This document shows positions 26,262-35,600 of a DNA stretch of 64,000 nucleotides, in pieces. The position numbers were made by a program, and so were the translations under genes. Under the pieces are notes generated by a model. The model had not been told where the DNA came from. It made no database searches and saw only the letters and a list, made by a program, of their open reading frames with translations. Source of the DNA: CAWEPK01 sp963835595 (GTDB lineage: Bacteria > Desulfobacterota > Syntrophorhabdia > Syntrophorhabdales > WCHB1-27). The stretch spans positions 124,001 to 188,000 of the forward strand of contig CAWIGL010000003.1 of NCBI GenBank assembly GCA_963835595.1, written 5' to 3'. Positions within the stretch are counted from its first letter, which is position 1; every line of letters starts with the position of its first letter.

Positions 26262-27458
26262 TTACCCGATGCGCGACGCTACTGCGTCGATAAATTCTTC
26301 GGTCGTGCAGGAGCGGGCCGGCTGCGGCGTCATGAGGGGCGTCAGGTCCTTCGTCGCTGTGCCCGACTCGATGCAGTCGATTACCGCAGCTTCGATCTTC
26401 CGGCCGAAGGCGGAGACGGCCGGGTCGCCGTCGAGCTCCCCGCGCTTTTTAATGGCCCCCGTCCAGGCGAAGATGGATGCCACGGGGTTCGTGCTCGTCG
26501 GGTTGCCTTTAAGGCGCTCGTAATAATGGCGCCGCACCGTGCCGTGGGCCGCCTCGAACTCGTATTTGCCGTCAGGCGAGACGAGCATGGAGGTCATCAT
26601 GCCGAGGCTGCCGAAGCCTGCGGCTATCACGTCGGAGAAGACGTCCCCGTCGTAGTTGCTGACCGCCCAGAGGATGCCGCCCTCCTGCTTCATCATTTGC
26701 GCGGCTGCGTCGTCGATCAGCATGTAGCGGTAGGCGATGCCTGCGGCGTCGAAGCCGGCTCGTCGGGCCGCGACCTCTTCGGCGAAGATGTCCCGGAAAA
26801 AGCCGTGGTACTTCTTGCTGATCGTGTCCTTCATCGAGAACCAGAGGTCTACGCCCTCGTCGAGGGCGCAGTTGACGCAGGATCTGGCGAAGGAGCGGAT
26901 CGAGCCCTCCAGGTTGTGCATGGCCATGACGACGCCCGCGTCCGCGAACTGATGGACGAGCAGGCGGCTCTCCCGACCCCTCTCGTCCGTATAGACGAGC
27001 TCGACCCTTCCCGGCCGGTCGATCCGCATCTCCACGGCCCGGTAAATGTCTCCGTAGGCGTGGCGGCCGATGATGATCGGTTTTTTCCACGAGCGGATGG
27101 CCGGGGCGATATTCTTTGCCATGATGGGCTTTCGGAAGACCGTGCCGTCGAGGACCGAGCGGATTGTGCCGTTCGGTGAGGGCCATGTCTTCTTAAGCCC
27201 GTACTCGGCTACGCGCTGTTCGTCGGGCGTGATGGTGGCGCACTTCACCCCGACCCCGTGCCGCTTTACCGCGTTCGCCGCGTCGAGCGTCACCCGGTCG
27301 TCCGTCGCATCCCGCGACATCAGGCCGAGGTCGTAGTATTCGAGGGGGATGTCGAGGAACGGCAAGATCAGGCGCTCCTTGATGAGCGCCCAGATGACGC
27401 GCGTCATCTCGTCGCCGTCCATCTCGACTATGGGCGTCCTTACCTTAATCTTCGGCAT
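26262..27458 (-). CDS. icd: Isocitrate dehydrogenase, NADP-dependent (eukaryote-like type)
   Basis: Oxidatively decarboxylates isocitrate to 2-oxoglutarate, or the reverse in reductive pathways. 398 residues from ATG 27458: PKIKVRTPIVEMDGDEMTR is the start of the homodimeric type found in eukaryotes and some bacteria. Other signatures are SPNGTIRSVLDGTVFRKPI (phosphorylation-loop region), NYDGDVFSDVIAAGFGSLG and EAAHGTVRRHYYE. The ATG overlaps the aconitase end by 14 bp, so aconitase and Icd form one unit covering two successive TCA steps. Confidence 0.95.
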   Translation of the reverse strand: MPKIKVRTPIVEMDGDEMTRVIWALIKERLILPFLDIPLEYYDLGLMSRDATDDRVTLDAANAVKRHGVGVKCATITPDEQRVAEYGLKKTWPSPNGTIRSVLDGTVFRKPIMAKNIAPAIRSWKKPIIIGRHAYGDIYRAVEMRIDRPGRVELVYTDERGRESRLLVHQFADAGVVMAMHNLEGSIRSFARSCVNCALDEGVDLWFSMKDTISKKYHGFFRDIFAEEVAARRAGFDAAGIAYRYMLIDDAAAQMMKQEGGILWAVSNYDGDVFSDVIAAGFGSLGMMTSMLVSPDGKYEFEAAHGTVRRHYYERLKGNPTSTNPVASIFAWTGAIKKRGELDGDPAVSAFGRKIEAAVIDCIESGTATKDLTPLMTPQPARSCTTEEFIDAVASRIG

Positions 27459-29412
27459 CGGCAGGGCCTCCCGCGTCCCTGCTGGCCGAAACGTAATTGA
27501 GAAGGCCGCCCGCCGCGACGATGGCGCGCTGCTTCTCGGAGATGGGGCAGACGCAGGCGAAGGTCGCGCCCGTGCGCCCGTTCCGCACCGTGACCTGCGC
27601 ACCGGCCGCGACCGCATCGCGCCAGCCCGCGGCCGACAGGCGGTCGCCCGCCTTGATGCTGTCGTAATCGGAAGGGTCGGCGAAGACCATCGGGAGTATG
27701 CCGAAGTTGACGAGGTTCGCCGCGTGGATCCGCTCGAACGACTTTGCGATGACCGCCTTGACGCCAAGGTACATGGGGCAGAGCGCGGCGTGCTCGCGGC
27801 TCGACCCCTGCCCGTAAGACTCGCCCGCGACGATCACGTTGTGCAGGCCCCTGGCCTTGTTTTTCAGGCAGGTCGCGGCAAAGCCGGGGTCGATGTGCTC
27901 GAAGACGTAGCGGGCGTACCTTGGGACGTTCGAGCGGTACTTGAGCCGCTCGCCTGCCGGGATGATGTGGTCGGTCGTGATGCGGTCGCCCACCTTTATG
28001 ACGGCTGTGCCGTCGAGGTCCTGCGGCATCGCGCTGTTCTTCGGCGGCTCGCCGATGTTCGGCCCGCGCACGATGGGCGTAGAGGCCATCTCCGGCGTGG
28101 GGAAGACGAACATCGAATCGTCGATCAGGTAGGAGTCCGGCTCCGGGATTTTCGGATATGCCATGCCGAAGGCGCGCGGGTCGGTCAATTGCCCCGTCAC
28201 TGCTGCAACCGCCGCCGCCTCCGGGCTTGCCAGGTAGACCTTTGCGTCCTTGGTGCCGGATCGCCCTTCGAAGTTGCGGTTCGATGTCCTCACGGAGACG
28301 CCGCCGCTTTTCGGGGAGAAGTGGTTGCCCACGCAGAAGCCGCAGGCCGACTCCATGACGCGCCCGCCGGCGGCTATCAGGTCGGCAAGCCCGCCGTCAC
28401 GTATGAGCATCTGGAGCACCTGCCGGGAGCCGGGCGCGATGGCGAGGCTGACGCGCGGGTGGATTTTGCGCCCCTTCAGGACTGCCGCGGCGGTCATAAG
28501 GTCGTGGTAAGAGGAGTTCGTGCACGAGCCGATGCAGACCTGGTCAACGGGTAGCGGCCCCACGTCCGCAAGCCGCGCGACGTTGCCGGGGCTGTGGGGC
28601 AGGCTGACGAGCGGCTCCAGGCCCGATAAGTCGATGTCTATGACGCTGTCGTATTGCGCGTCCGCGTCCGGCGCGAGGGGCTGCCAGTCTGCCTCCCTTC
28701 CTTGAGCCTTCAGGAATGCGCGCGTCACCTCGTCGGACGGGAAGACCGATGTCGTGACGCCCGTCTCCGCGCCCATGTTAGCGACCGTCGCGCGCTGCGG
28801 CACGGAGAGGCCTGCCACGCCCGGGCCGCCGTATTCGAGGACTACGCCGACGTTGCCTGCGGTCGAGACGATGGAGAGCACCTTGAGGACAATGTCTTTC
28901 GCAGTCACCCAGTCGGGGAGGGCGCCGGACAGACGGACGAGGCTGACGTTCGGGCAGGTCAGGTAGAAGGGGCTGCCTGCCATTGCGAGCGCCACGTCCA
29001 GCCCGCCCGCGCCTATGGCGATCTGGCCGATGCCGCCGCCCGTCGTCGTGTGGCTGTCCGCGCCCAGGAGCGTCGTGCCGGGTGCGCCGAAGCGCTCAAG
29101 GTGGACCTGGTGGCAGATGCCGTTGCCGGCCCTTGAATAAACGACGCCGAACCTGGCGCAGACGCTTTCCAGGTAAAGGTGGTCGTCCGAGTTCTCGAAA
29201 CCGACCTGGAGCGTGTTGTGGTCCACGTAGTTGACGGAGAGGGCGGTCCGCACACGGTCTGCGCCGAGGGACTCGAACTGCAAGTAAGTCATTGTCCCGG
29301 TGGCGTCCTGGGTTAAGGTCTGGTCTATGGCTATGCCTATGGTCTCGCCGGGGGTGTATTGTCCATTTCTCAGATGTGCTTGAAGTACTTTCTCTACAAT
29401 ATTTCTGCCCAT
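27445..29412 (-). CDS. Aconitate hydratase
   Basis: Converts citrate to isocitrate with a 4Fe-4S cluster. 655 residues, the shorter single-chain type seen in anaerobes and related to mitochondrial aconitase/3-isopropylmalate dehydratase, rather than 890-residue AcnA. Cluster ligands: one Cys in CIGSCTNSSYHD and two in ACGFCVGNHFSP. Substrate motifs are GADSHTTTGG and, in the swivel domain, GESYGQGSSREHAAL. Upstream of icd in the same operon. Confidence 0.94.
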   Translation of the reverse strand: MGRNIVEKVLQAHLRNGQYTPGETIGIAIDQTLTQDATGTMTYLQFESLGADRVRTALSVNYVDHNTLQVGFENSDDHLYLESVCARFGVVYSRAGNGICHQVHLERFGAPGTTLLGADSHTTTGGGIGQIAIGAGGLDVALAMAGSPFYLTCPNVSLVRLSGALPDWVTAKDIVLKVLSIVSTAGNVGVVLEYGGPGVAGLSVPQRATVANMGAETGVTTSVFPSDEVTRAFLKAQGREADWQPLAPDADAQYDSVIDIDLSGLEPLVSLPHSPGNVARLADVGPLPVDQVCIGSCTNSSYHDLMTAAAVLKGRKIHPRVSLAIAPGSRQVLQMLIRDGGLADLIAAGGRVMESACGFCVGNHFSPKSGGVSVRTSNRNFEGRSGTKDAKVYLASPEAAAVAAVTGQLTDPRAFGMAYPKIPEPDSYLIDDSMFVFPTPEMASTPIVRGPNIGEPPKNSAMPQDLDGTAVIKVGDRITTDHIIPAGERLKYRSNVPRYARYVFEHIDPGFAATCLKNKARGLHNVIVAGESYGQGSSREHAALCPMYLGVKAVIAKSFERIHAANLVNFGILPMVFADPSDYDSIKAGDRLSAAGWRDAVAAGAQVTVRNGRTGATFACVCPISEKQRAIVAAGGLLNYVSASRDAGGPADAED

Positions 29413-29604
29413 ATCTCCCTTGCCTTCCGTCTGCCTATTTTACCCTACGATACGTGCGGAAACAAGGGGGTTACCGGTTGTGTAGACTTGCGGGTGGAAG
29501 ACAAGGGGATATGGGCAATGGTCACGCGGCCGGGGTCCTTCCGCGACGCTTCGCGTCAAAGCGATCTTTTGCCTGCGCTGCGCGCGACAGCGCCTTAAAC
29601 TGCA
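29413..29604. other. Intergenic region before the nucleotidyltransferase gene
   Basis: No gene with coding character is visible here. The 3' part is AT-richer and leads into a strong promoter at 29605-29633. Confidence 0.4.
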
Positions 29605-29633
29605 TTGCAGTTGCACCAATTTGCATATATAAT
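29605..29633 (+). promoter_or_regulatory. Sigma-70 promoter, apparently leaderless
   Basis: -35 TTGCAG (29605-29610) and a perfect -10 TATAAT (29628-29633) with 17-bp spacing. The expected +1, seven bases after the -10, is 29640, exactly the A of the ATG. No Shine-Dalgarno sequence precedes the start. Confidence 0.65.
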
Positions 29634-29639
29634 GGCAGT

Positions 29640-29930
29640 ATGAAAAGCCGTGAAGAAGTCTTGAAGATTCTCGCTGAGGCGAAGCCGGAGTTAAAGAAGG
29701 AATTCAAAGTCCGGAGAATAGGACTTTTCGGATCATACGCCAGGATGGAGCAGCGGCCGGACAGCGACGTGGACGTTCTCGTTGAGGTCGATCCGTCTAT
29801 CGGACTCAAATTCGTTACCCTTGCCGACAGAATAGAAGAGCACCTTGGCCTCCGAGCGGAAGTCGTCTCCTCGCGCGCCGTAAACCCCAGACACCGGAAG
29901 CTTATCAACAAAGAATTAATCTATGTCTGA
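29640..29930 (+). CDS. Nucleotidyltransferase domain protein (MntA-like)
   Basis: 96 residues of the minimal DNA polymerase-beta superfamily: LFGSYARMEQRPDSDVDVLVEV carries the GS motif and the two metal-binding Asp residues (DSDVDV). Stand-alone proteins of this size are usually MntA-type antitoxins that AMPylate a HEPN toxin (HepT). No HEPN gene follows: an overlapping 25-codon frame (29923-30000) ends at once. The upstream neighbour is aconitase on the other strand. It is either an orphan or a system with its partner elsewhere. Confidence 0.82.
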   Translation: MKSREEVLKILAEAKPELKKEFKVRRIGLFGSYARMEQRPDSDVDVLVEVDPSIGLKFVTLADRIEEHLGLRAEVVSSRAVNPRHRKLINKELIYV

Positions 29931-29980
29931 GCGCTACGGCATACAGGCTAGGCGCGAAAAGGCACCCGCCGCATGCGGTC

Positions 29981-30026
29981 TCATGAGTCGTATCGCATAA
30001 GCGCAGCTATGCGATACGACTCATGA
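29981..30026. terminator. 19-bp perfect inverted repeat between convergent genes
   Basis: TCATGAGTCGTATCGCATA (29981-29999) and TATGCGATACGACTCATGA (30008-30026) pair perfectly around an 8-nt loop. It lies exactly between the convergent nucleotidyltransferase gene and bioD, whose stop at 30007 is in the loop. Position suggests a two-way terminator, but there is no T run, and the AT-balanced perfect arms could equally be a recombination or protein-binding site. Confidence 0.55.
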
Positions 30027-30705
30027 AGTGCCGGAAAACGTCGTCAGGGATCGATGTAGCCGTGTGACCCACGCGGCCGAGATACGCCGCACCGTAGACT
30101 CGTTCCAACTCCGCTGCGTTCGTCTGCATCGCCGGGGATTGATCCGCCGTCCGGTCGTTGAGTATCACGCCCAGCAGTTCCACCCCCTCATGCGCCAGGT
30201 AGTACATATTCAGCGCTACTTGGTTAAGTATCCCCAGGCGGTTCTCCGCGACCAGCAGCGCCGGATAGCCCAGGTCCTTCGCCAGTGTCGCAAAGGAATA
30301 GCCCTCCGTTATTTCGACGGTAATGCCCCCTGCGCCTTCGACGATGACCAGGTCCGCGCCTTGCTCGCCCTCCCGTATCGCCCGCCTGATCTGCTCCGTG
30401 TCGATCTCGACGCCATCTATGCGCGCGGCAAGGTGGGGGGAGAGCGGGGCCGAGAGCCTGTAAAGGCAGACATCTTCGACGGCCAGTCCGGGGGCCGTGG
30501 CGTCCCGCAAGGCCGTAGCGTCGGCGGGGACCAACCTGCCGTTTGCGTCCGCTGCGCACCCGGACTCTACGGGCTTGAAGGGCCGGATGATCGTGCCTTC
30601 TTCCCGCAGCCGCCTGCCGAGCAGGCACGTCACATAGGTCTTGCCGACTTCGGTATCGGTGCCGGAGACGAATATGCCGCGAGTGCGGCCGCCGCGCCTA
30701 TCCAT
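30007..30705 (-). CDS. bioD: Dethiobiotin synthetase
   Basis: ATP-dependent ring closure of 7,8-diaminononanoate with CO2, the third step of biotin ring assembly. 232 residues: FVSGTDTEVGKTYVT is the P-loop, KPVESGC binds substrate, and VIVEGAGGITVEITEGYSF is the family signature. It overlaps the bioA end by 8 bp. Gene order on the transcript is bioF, bioA, bioD. Confidence 0.94.
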   Translation of the reverse strand: MDRRGGRTRGIFVSGTDTEVGKTYVTCLLGRRLREEGTIIRPFKPVESGCAADANGRLVPADATALRDATAPGLAVEDVCLYRLSAPLSPHLAARIDGVEIDTEQIRRAIREGEQGADLVIVEGAGGITVEITEGYSFATLAKDLGYPALLVAENRLGILNQVALNMYYLAHEGVELLGVILNDRTADQSPAMQTNAAELERVYGAAYLGRVGHTATSIPDDVFRHFMSRIA

Positions 30706-32069
30706 CGCCTGCCTCTTCCGCGAGAACCGCGTCTATGGCCCAGGCCGCGGAGCGCACAAGACGCTCGATCTCGCCTTCCGTCGATGAAAGGGGCGGCATG
30801 AGGACGACGATATCGCCGAGGGGCCGCAAGATTATCCCCTTTTCCCGCATCTTGCGGATAACCCGCTGGCCGATCTTTTTTTCCGGCGGGAAGGACTCGC
30901 GCGTCTTCCTGTCTGCGACGATCTCGATGCCTGCCATCAGTCCTTTCTGCCGGATGTCGCCGATGTGGGGGCGGCCGGCCAGGGCCGACAGCTCATGGGC
31001 CATCGTGCCCGAAAGCGCTGCCACCCGCTCTAATATAGGCTCATTTTCGAAGATGGAGAGCGTTGCGAGGGCTGCCGCGCAGGCAAGGGGGTTCGCCGTA
31101 TACGAATGGCCGTGGAAGAACGCCTTGAATTCCTCGTATTTGCCGAGGAAGGCCGCGTATATCTCTTCGGTCGCGAAGGTGGCGGCCAGCGGCAGGTAGC
31201 CGCCTGTAAGCCCTTTGGCGACTGCCATCAGGTCGGGGGAGACGCCTTCCTGATTGCAGGCGAAAAGAGTGCCCGTCCTGCCGAAGCCCGTTGCCACCTC
31301 GTCGCAGATGAGCAGCACGCCGCTCGCCGCCGTCACCTTGCGCAGGCGCGCAAGGTAGCCCTCCGGCATCATGAGCATTCCCGCCGCCCCCTGTACGAGC
31401 GGCTCTGCGATGAAGGCGGCGAGCCTCCCGGCGAGGCTGCGCACTGCCTCTTCCATCCTGTCCGCGCAGGCCATCCCGCACGATGGGCGCTCAAGGCCGT
31501 AGGGGCAGCGGTAGCAGTGGGGCGTCGGTATGCGGTGCGTAGTAAACAGGAGCGGCCGGAATATCTTATGAAAGAGGTCGATGCCGCCCGCCGAGACGGC
31601 GCCCGATGGTATCCCCGTGGTACGCCTCCGTATGGGTCAGGAACTCTTTTTTGGCCGCGCCGCCTTCCTTCAACTGCCAGTACTGGTAGGCCATCTTGAT
31701 GCAGATCTCCATCGCCGTGGAGCCGTTGTCGGAATAGAAGACGCGGGAGAGGCCCGGCGGGGTGAGGGTGAGCAGCTTTTCGGCAAGCTCGATTGCCGGG
31801 GCGTGCGAAAGGCCCAGGAAGGTAGAATGGGCGATGCGGTCGAGCTGCGCCCGGACCGCGTCGTCGATCTCCTTCCTGCGGTGGCCGAAGAGATTTACCC
31901 ACAACGATGAGACGCCGTCGAAATAGCGCCTCCCTTCCGTATCGATGAGGTAATTTCCTTCGCCCGATTCGATTATCAAGGGCGCATCCTTCTCCCAGTC
32001 GGCCATCTGCGTGAAGGGATGCCAGATGAGTGATTTGTCTAGGCAGCGCAATTTCTCAGTACTATCCAA
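30698..32069 (-). CDS. bioA: Adenosylmethionine-8-amino-7-oxononanoate aminotransferase, with a frameshift
   Basis: PLP enzyme that makes diaminononanoate from KAPA, with SAM as amino donor. The TTG start at 32069 has GGAGG upstream. The first frame runs from DKSLIWHPFTQMADWEKD to TEAYHGDTIG. The frame breaks at 31598-31607 (ATCGGGCGCC on the coding strand). Removing one G restores AVSAGGIDLFHKI and continues through CDEVATGFGRTGTLF, VAKGLTGGYLPLAA (PLP lysine) and HGHSYTANPLACA to 30698, about 456 residues. Both catalytic halves are intact, so a sequence error is the likely cause. Confidence 0.92.
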
Positions 32070-32202
32070 CCAATGCCTCCTGATGCCTTATAATCGATGT
32101 CTCAATATCCCAATTACGTACACAGCACAGCCCGCTCCCGCCAGAGGCGCGAGTCCAGCCGCCCAAAGCATTGGTTTAGCTTTTTTGCCTGCCGCTCGCA
32201 GC

Positions 32203-33378
32203 TCACCGCACCCCAATCCCCGCCTCCCTGAATAGCTCATCGACGCAGGCCGCTGCGGTGCGGACCATCTCCGGCGTATGCGTCGCCATGAGCGTCAGCC
32301 GCAGCCGCCCGCTCCCTTCCGGCACGGACGGCGGCCTGATGCCGTGGACGAAGAGGCCCCGCTCGTAGAGGGCCGCGGAAACGGCCATCGTCTCCCTGTC
32401 CCCGCCCGTCAGAAGCGGCATGATGGCGCTCGGGCTTTCCACGGGGCGGCCGCGCGCCGCCATCTCCGCGATGAATATCTCCCGGTTCTCCCAGAGCCGC
32501 GCCAGAAGGTCCGTCCCGTCCGCGAGCATCCCGACCGCCTTTATGGCAGCGCCCGCTATGGCAGGCGGCAGGCCCGTGTTGTAGATAAACGTCCTGCACG
32601 TGTTGATAAAGTAATCGACGGTCTTTTTCGAGGCGCAGATATAGGCCCCGTATGTGCCGAGGGCCTTCGAGAGCGTCCCCATCTGCACGTCGATGGCGTC
32701 GGGGGGCAGGTTGAAATATTCGGCCGACCCGCAGCCGCGCGGCGGCAGCACGCCGACTGCGTGGGCGTCATCGACGACGAGGACGACCCCGTACCGGTCT
32801 TTCAGGGCAACGAGGTCGGGCAGGGGGGCGACGTCGCCGTCCATGCTGAAGACGCTGTCCGTGACGACGATCTTGCGCCGCGCCTTCGAGTTGCGCAGAA
32901 GCGATTCCAGGTGGCCGGCGTCCCCGTGGCGGTAAACCTCGACGCGGCTTCGGGAGAGGCGGCAGCCGTCGATGATGGACGAGTGGTTGAGCTCGTCGGA
33001 AAAGACCGTTGCCCCTGCGCCGCCGAGGGTCGCCAGGATGCCCAGGTTTGCGAGATACCCTGAGCTGAACGTCAGGCAGGCTTCCGCCCCTTTAAGGCGG
33101 GCGATGGCCGCCTCAAGCTCCGCGTGGACGTCCATGTGGCCGCAGATCAGGCGCGACGCGCCTGTGCCGACGCCGTAGCGAGCGGCCGCTGCGGTGAAGG
33201 CTGCGACGATCTCAGGGTGGTTGGCCAGGCCCAGGTAGTTGTTGGAGGCGAAGTTGACGAGCTGCCTTCCGTCGATGGCGATAAGGGCGTCCTGGGCGGT
33301 CGATAGGGGCCTCAGATACCGGTAGCGCCCTTTTTCTTTGAGTGCGGCTATCTCTTTATCGAGGTCGGAAAGGAACAT
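32203..33378 (-). CDS. bioF: 8-amino-7-oxononanoate synthase
   Basis: Condenses pimeloyl-ACP/CoA with alanine; first committed step of biotin synthesis. 391 residues from ATG 33378. Motifs: NFASNNYLGLANHP, GTGASRLICGHMDVH, DELNHSSIIDGCRLS, VVDDAHAVGVLPPRGCG and the PLP lysine in MGTLSKALGTYGAY. The first gene of the bio group, 133 bp before bioA. I saw no BirA-type palindrome before it. Confidence 0.94.
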   Translation of the reverse strand: MFLSDLDKEIAALKEKGRYRYLRPLSTAQDALIAIDGRQLVNFASNNYLGLANHPEIVAAFTAAAARYGVGTGASRLICGHMDVHAELEAAIARLKGAEACLTFSSGYLANLGILATLGGAGATVFSDELNHSSIIDGCRLSRSRVEVYRHGDAGHLESLLRNSKARRKIVVTDSVFSMDGDVAPLPDLVALKDRYGVVLVVDDAHAVGVLPPRGCGSAEYFNLPPDAIDVQMGTLSKALGTYGAYICASKKTVDYFINTCRTFIYNTGLPPAIAGAAIKAVGMLADGTDLLARLWENREIFIAEMAARGRPVESPSAIMPLLTGGDRETMAVSAALYERGLFVHGIRPPSVPEGSGRLRLTLMATHTPEMVRTAAACVDELFREAGIGVR

Positions 33379-33594
33379 GGTGCCCTCGCGGTCGCTTGCG
33401 CGGAAAACAGGGCAAAATATACACCATCGGGCCGCCTGAAAGCAAGAACGGCGGCCGATCCGGGGGCGCAAAGTATTTTTGGCTTGCAGACGATCCGAAT
33501 TAGCAGGAGAATAGGATAGGACCGGCCGGGTAAAGAGGACGTGCTATCCGGGCTTTTGCGGCCGGCCGCGAGAATCTTTAAGGGGGGTGCGATC

Positions 33595-35250
33595 ATGGGA
33601 GGGTCCCACACGGTAAGCAGTTATCTCATCCAGCAGCTTAAGGCGCATGGCGTGCGCCACGTCTTCGGCGTGCCCGGCGATTACGTGCTCGGGTTCTTCC
33701 ATGATCTCGAAGAGAGCGACCTGAAGCTGATCAACACGTGCGACGAGCAGGGCGCGGGCTTCGCCGCAGACGCGTACGCGAGAATCAACGGCATGGGCGC
33801 GGTCTGCATCACGTATTGCGTGGGGGGCCTGAAGGTGGCAAACCCGACCGCCCAGGCGTTCGCGGAGAAGTCGCCGGTCGTCGTCATCAGCGGGGCGCCG
33901 GGTAGGAACGAGCGCATAAAGACGGCCCTCCTGCACCACAGGGTCCGCGACTTCGATACCCAGTTGAAGATATTCGAGCAGATCACCGTGGCATCGACGG
34001 TGATCGACGACGCCCAAACCGCCTGCCGCGAGATCGACCGCGTGTTGAACGAAGCCGCGACCTACAAGCGTCCGGTCTATATAGAGCTGCCCAGGGATAT
34101 GCTTTCCGTCCCGGTCGAGCCGTACAGTCAGCGCCGCCCGGAAGCCGCGCAGCGCAACGCCGAGGCCCTGAGAGAGGCCCTGGAGGAGGCGGTTGCCATC
34201 ATCAACGCGTCGAAGCAGCCTGTCATCATCGCAGGCGTCGAGCTGCACAGGTTCGGGCTGCAAGGCGCCTTGCTGCGCCTCGTCGAGAAGACGAATATCC
34301 CCGTGGCCTCCACGCTACTCTCGAAGTCGGTCATCAGGGAAAGCCACCCCCGTTATATCGGCCTCTATGAAGGCGCGGTAGGGCGCAGGGACGTGCGCAA
34401 GTACGTCGAGTCGAGCGACTGCCTGATCCTCCTTGGGGCGCTGCTGACGGATATCGACCTCGGGGCCTTCACTGCGCGCCTCGAGCAGGGGCGCTCCATC
34501 TACGTAAGCACCGAGAAGGTGCTTGTGCGCTATCACCATTACGAGGACGTGACGGCCGCTGACTTTATGAGCGGCCTCCTGAAGGCCGATATAACCCGCA
34601 GGGAGGCCGTCGATATCCCCCACCCCCCTCCCCACGAGCAACGCGGCCCAGTGGCGGGCAGACAGGTGACCGTCCAATACCTTTTTCAGCGGCTTAACGC
34701 CTTCCTCGACGACAACACGGTCGTCATCGCGGACCCTGGGGACGCCATGTTCGCCGCTGCCGATATGACGATCCACAGCGAGACGGAGTTCCTGGCGCCT
34801 GCGTACTATACATCCCTCGGCTTTGCGGTTCCTGCGAGCCTGGGCGTGCAGATGGCCAGGCCGGAGCTGCGCTCCCTGGTGCTCGTGGGCGACGGGGCGT
34901 TCCAGATGACAGGGATGGAGCTCGGTACGATAGCCCGGTTCAAGCTCAACCCCATCGTGGTGGTCCTGAACAACCTGGGGTACGGGACGGAGCGCCCCAT
35001 GCTCGACGGGGCGTTCAACGACATCCCGCTCTGGAAGTACAGCCGCATACCGGAGATCCTGGGGGCGGGCAGGGGGTTCGACGTGACGACGGAGGACCAG
35101 TTGGAGGCGGCGCTGGTGGAGGCGCGGAAGCGGACGGATTGCTTCTGCATCCTCGACGTCCACCTGGACCCTTCCGACAAGTCGCGGGCCTTGCAGCGCA
35201 TCTCCCAGGGCCTGGGGAGGAAGGTGAAGAAGGCAAAGGAAAAGAAATAG
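33595..35250 (+). CDS. Thiamine-diphosphate 2-oxoacid decarboxylase (pyruvate/indolepyruvate type)
   Basis: 551 residues from ATG 33595 (AAGGGGGG upstream). VFGVPGDYVLGFFHDLE and NTCDEQGAGFAADAYAR (cofactor-activating Glu) mark the N-terminal PYR domain. LLHHRVRDFDTQ carries the double-His motif characteristic of pyruvate and indole/phenylpyruvate decarboxylases and absent from acetolactate synthase. GDGAFQMTGMELGTI with LNNLGYGTE is the ThDP-Mg site. The product is an aldehyde from a 2-oxoacid; the exact substrate cannot be told. Such enzymes are uncommon in strict anaerobes of this kind. No regulator is adjacent. Confidence 0.88.
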   Translation: MGGSHTVSSYLIQQLKAHGVRHVFGVPGDYVLGFFHDLEESDLKLINTCDEQGAGFAADAYARINGMGAVCITYCVGGLKVANPTAQAFAEKSPVVVISGAPGRNERIKTALLHHRVRDFDTQLKIFEQITVASTVIDDAQTACREIDRVLNEAATYKRPVYIELPRDMLSVPVEPYSQRRPEAAQRNAEALREALEEAVAIINASKQPVIIAGVELHRFGLQGALLRLVEKTNIPVASTLLSKSVIRESHPRYIGLYEGAVGRRDVRKYVESSDCLILLGALLTDIDLGAFTARLEQGRSIYVSTEKVLVRYHHYEDVTAADFMSGLLKADITRREAVDIPHPPPHEQRGPVAGRQVTVQYLFQRLNAFLDDNTVVIADPGDAMFAAADMTIHSETEFLAPAYYTSLGFAVPASLGVQMARPELRSLVLVGDGAFQMTGMELGTIARFKLNPIVVVLNNLGYGTERPMLDGAFNDIPLWKYSRIPEILGAGRGFDVTTEDQLEAALVEARKRTDCFCILDVHLDPSDKSRALQRISQGLGRKVKKAKEKK

Positions 35251-35312
35251 CGGGCAGCGCGGCGCCCTGCGGCGTAGGATACTGCTGCATTCGGTCGGCA
35301 TATATATCAGGA

Positions 35313-35600
35313 CTACTCGATTACCTCATAGAACTGCGGGGTCGGCTGACCGTCCAGAAGAAGCTTAACCTCTTTGCCGGCCTCGTCGTGCTCGGGACTT
35401 CCGTGGAGGGCCATGAAGGTCTCCCTGCTCTCGTGTTCTACAATGGCAGCGTAATTGCCTCCATTCAATGGCTTGAGGAGCCGGCGTCGCACCAAGCCTT
35501 TGTGGCTCGCAAACTCCTTGCTCGCCCGTGCAAACCATTCCCGGAACTTGGCGTCCTTCCCTTCTTTGACAGGCGGAAAATTGATAATGACGACAAACAT
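35313..35600 (-). CDS. ABM-fold small protein (antibiotic biosynthesis monooxygenase-like)
   Basis: 95 residues of ferredoxin-like dimeric alpha-beta-barrel type: MFVVIINFPPVKEGKDAKF is the first strand, FREWFARASKEFASHKGLVRRRL the helix and second strand, and NYAAIVEHESRETFMALHGSP the typical third strand-helix. AGGAGG precedes the ATG. Convergent with the decarboxylase gene. Family members include heme-degrading and quinone-forming monooxygenases, but many have no known reaction. Confidence 0.8.
   Translation of the reverse strand: MFVVIINFPPVKEGKDAKFREWFARASKEFASHKGLVRRRLLKPLNGGNYAAIVEHESRETFMALHGSPEHDEAGKEVKLLLDGQPTPQFYEVIE

Noticed and set aside
25122..27179. A 685-codon open frame on the plus strand across the potassium channel and icd genes
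   Set aside because: It is antisense to two well-recognised genes, has no ribosome site and an Arg/Val/His-rich composition typical of a mirror frame in GC-rich DNA.
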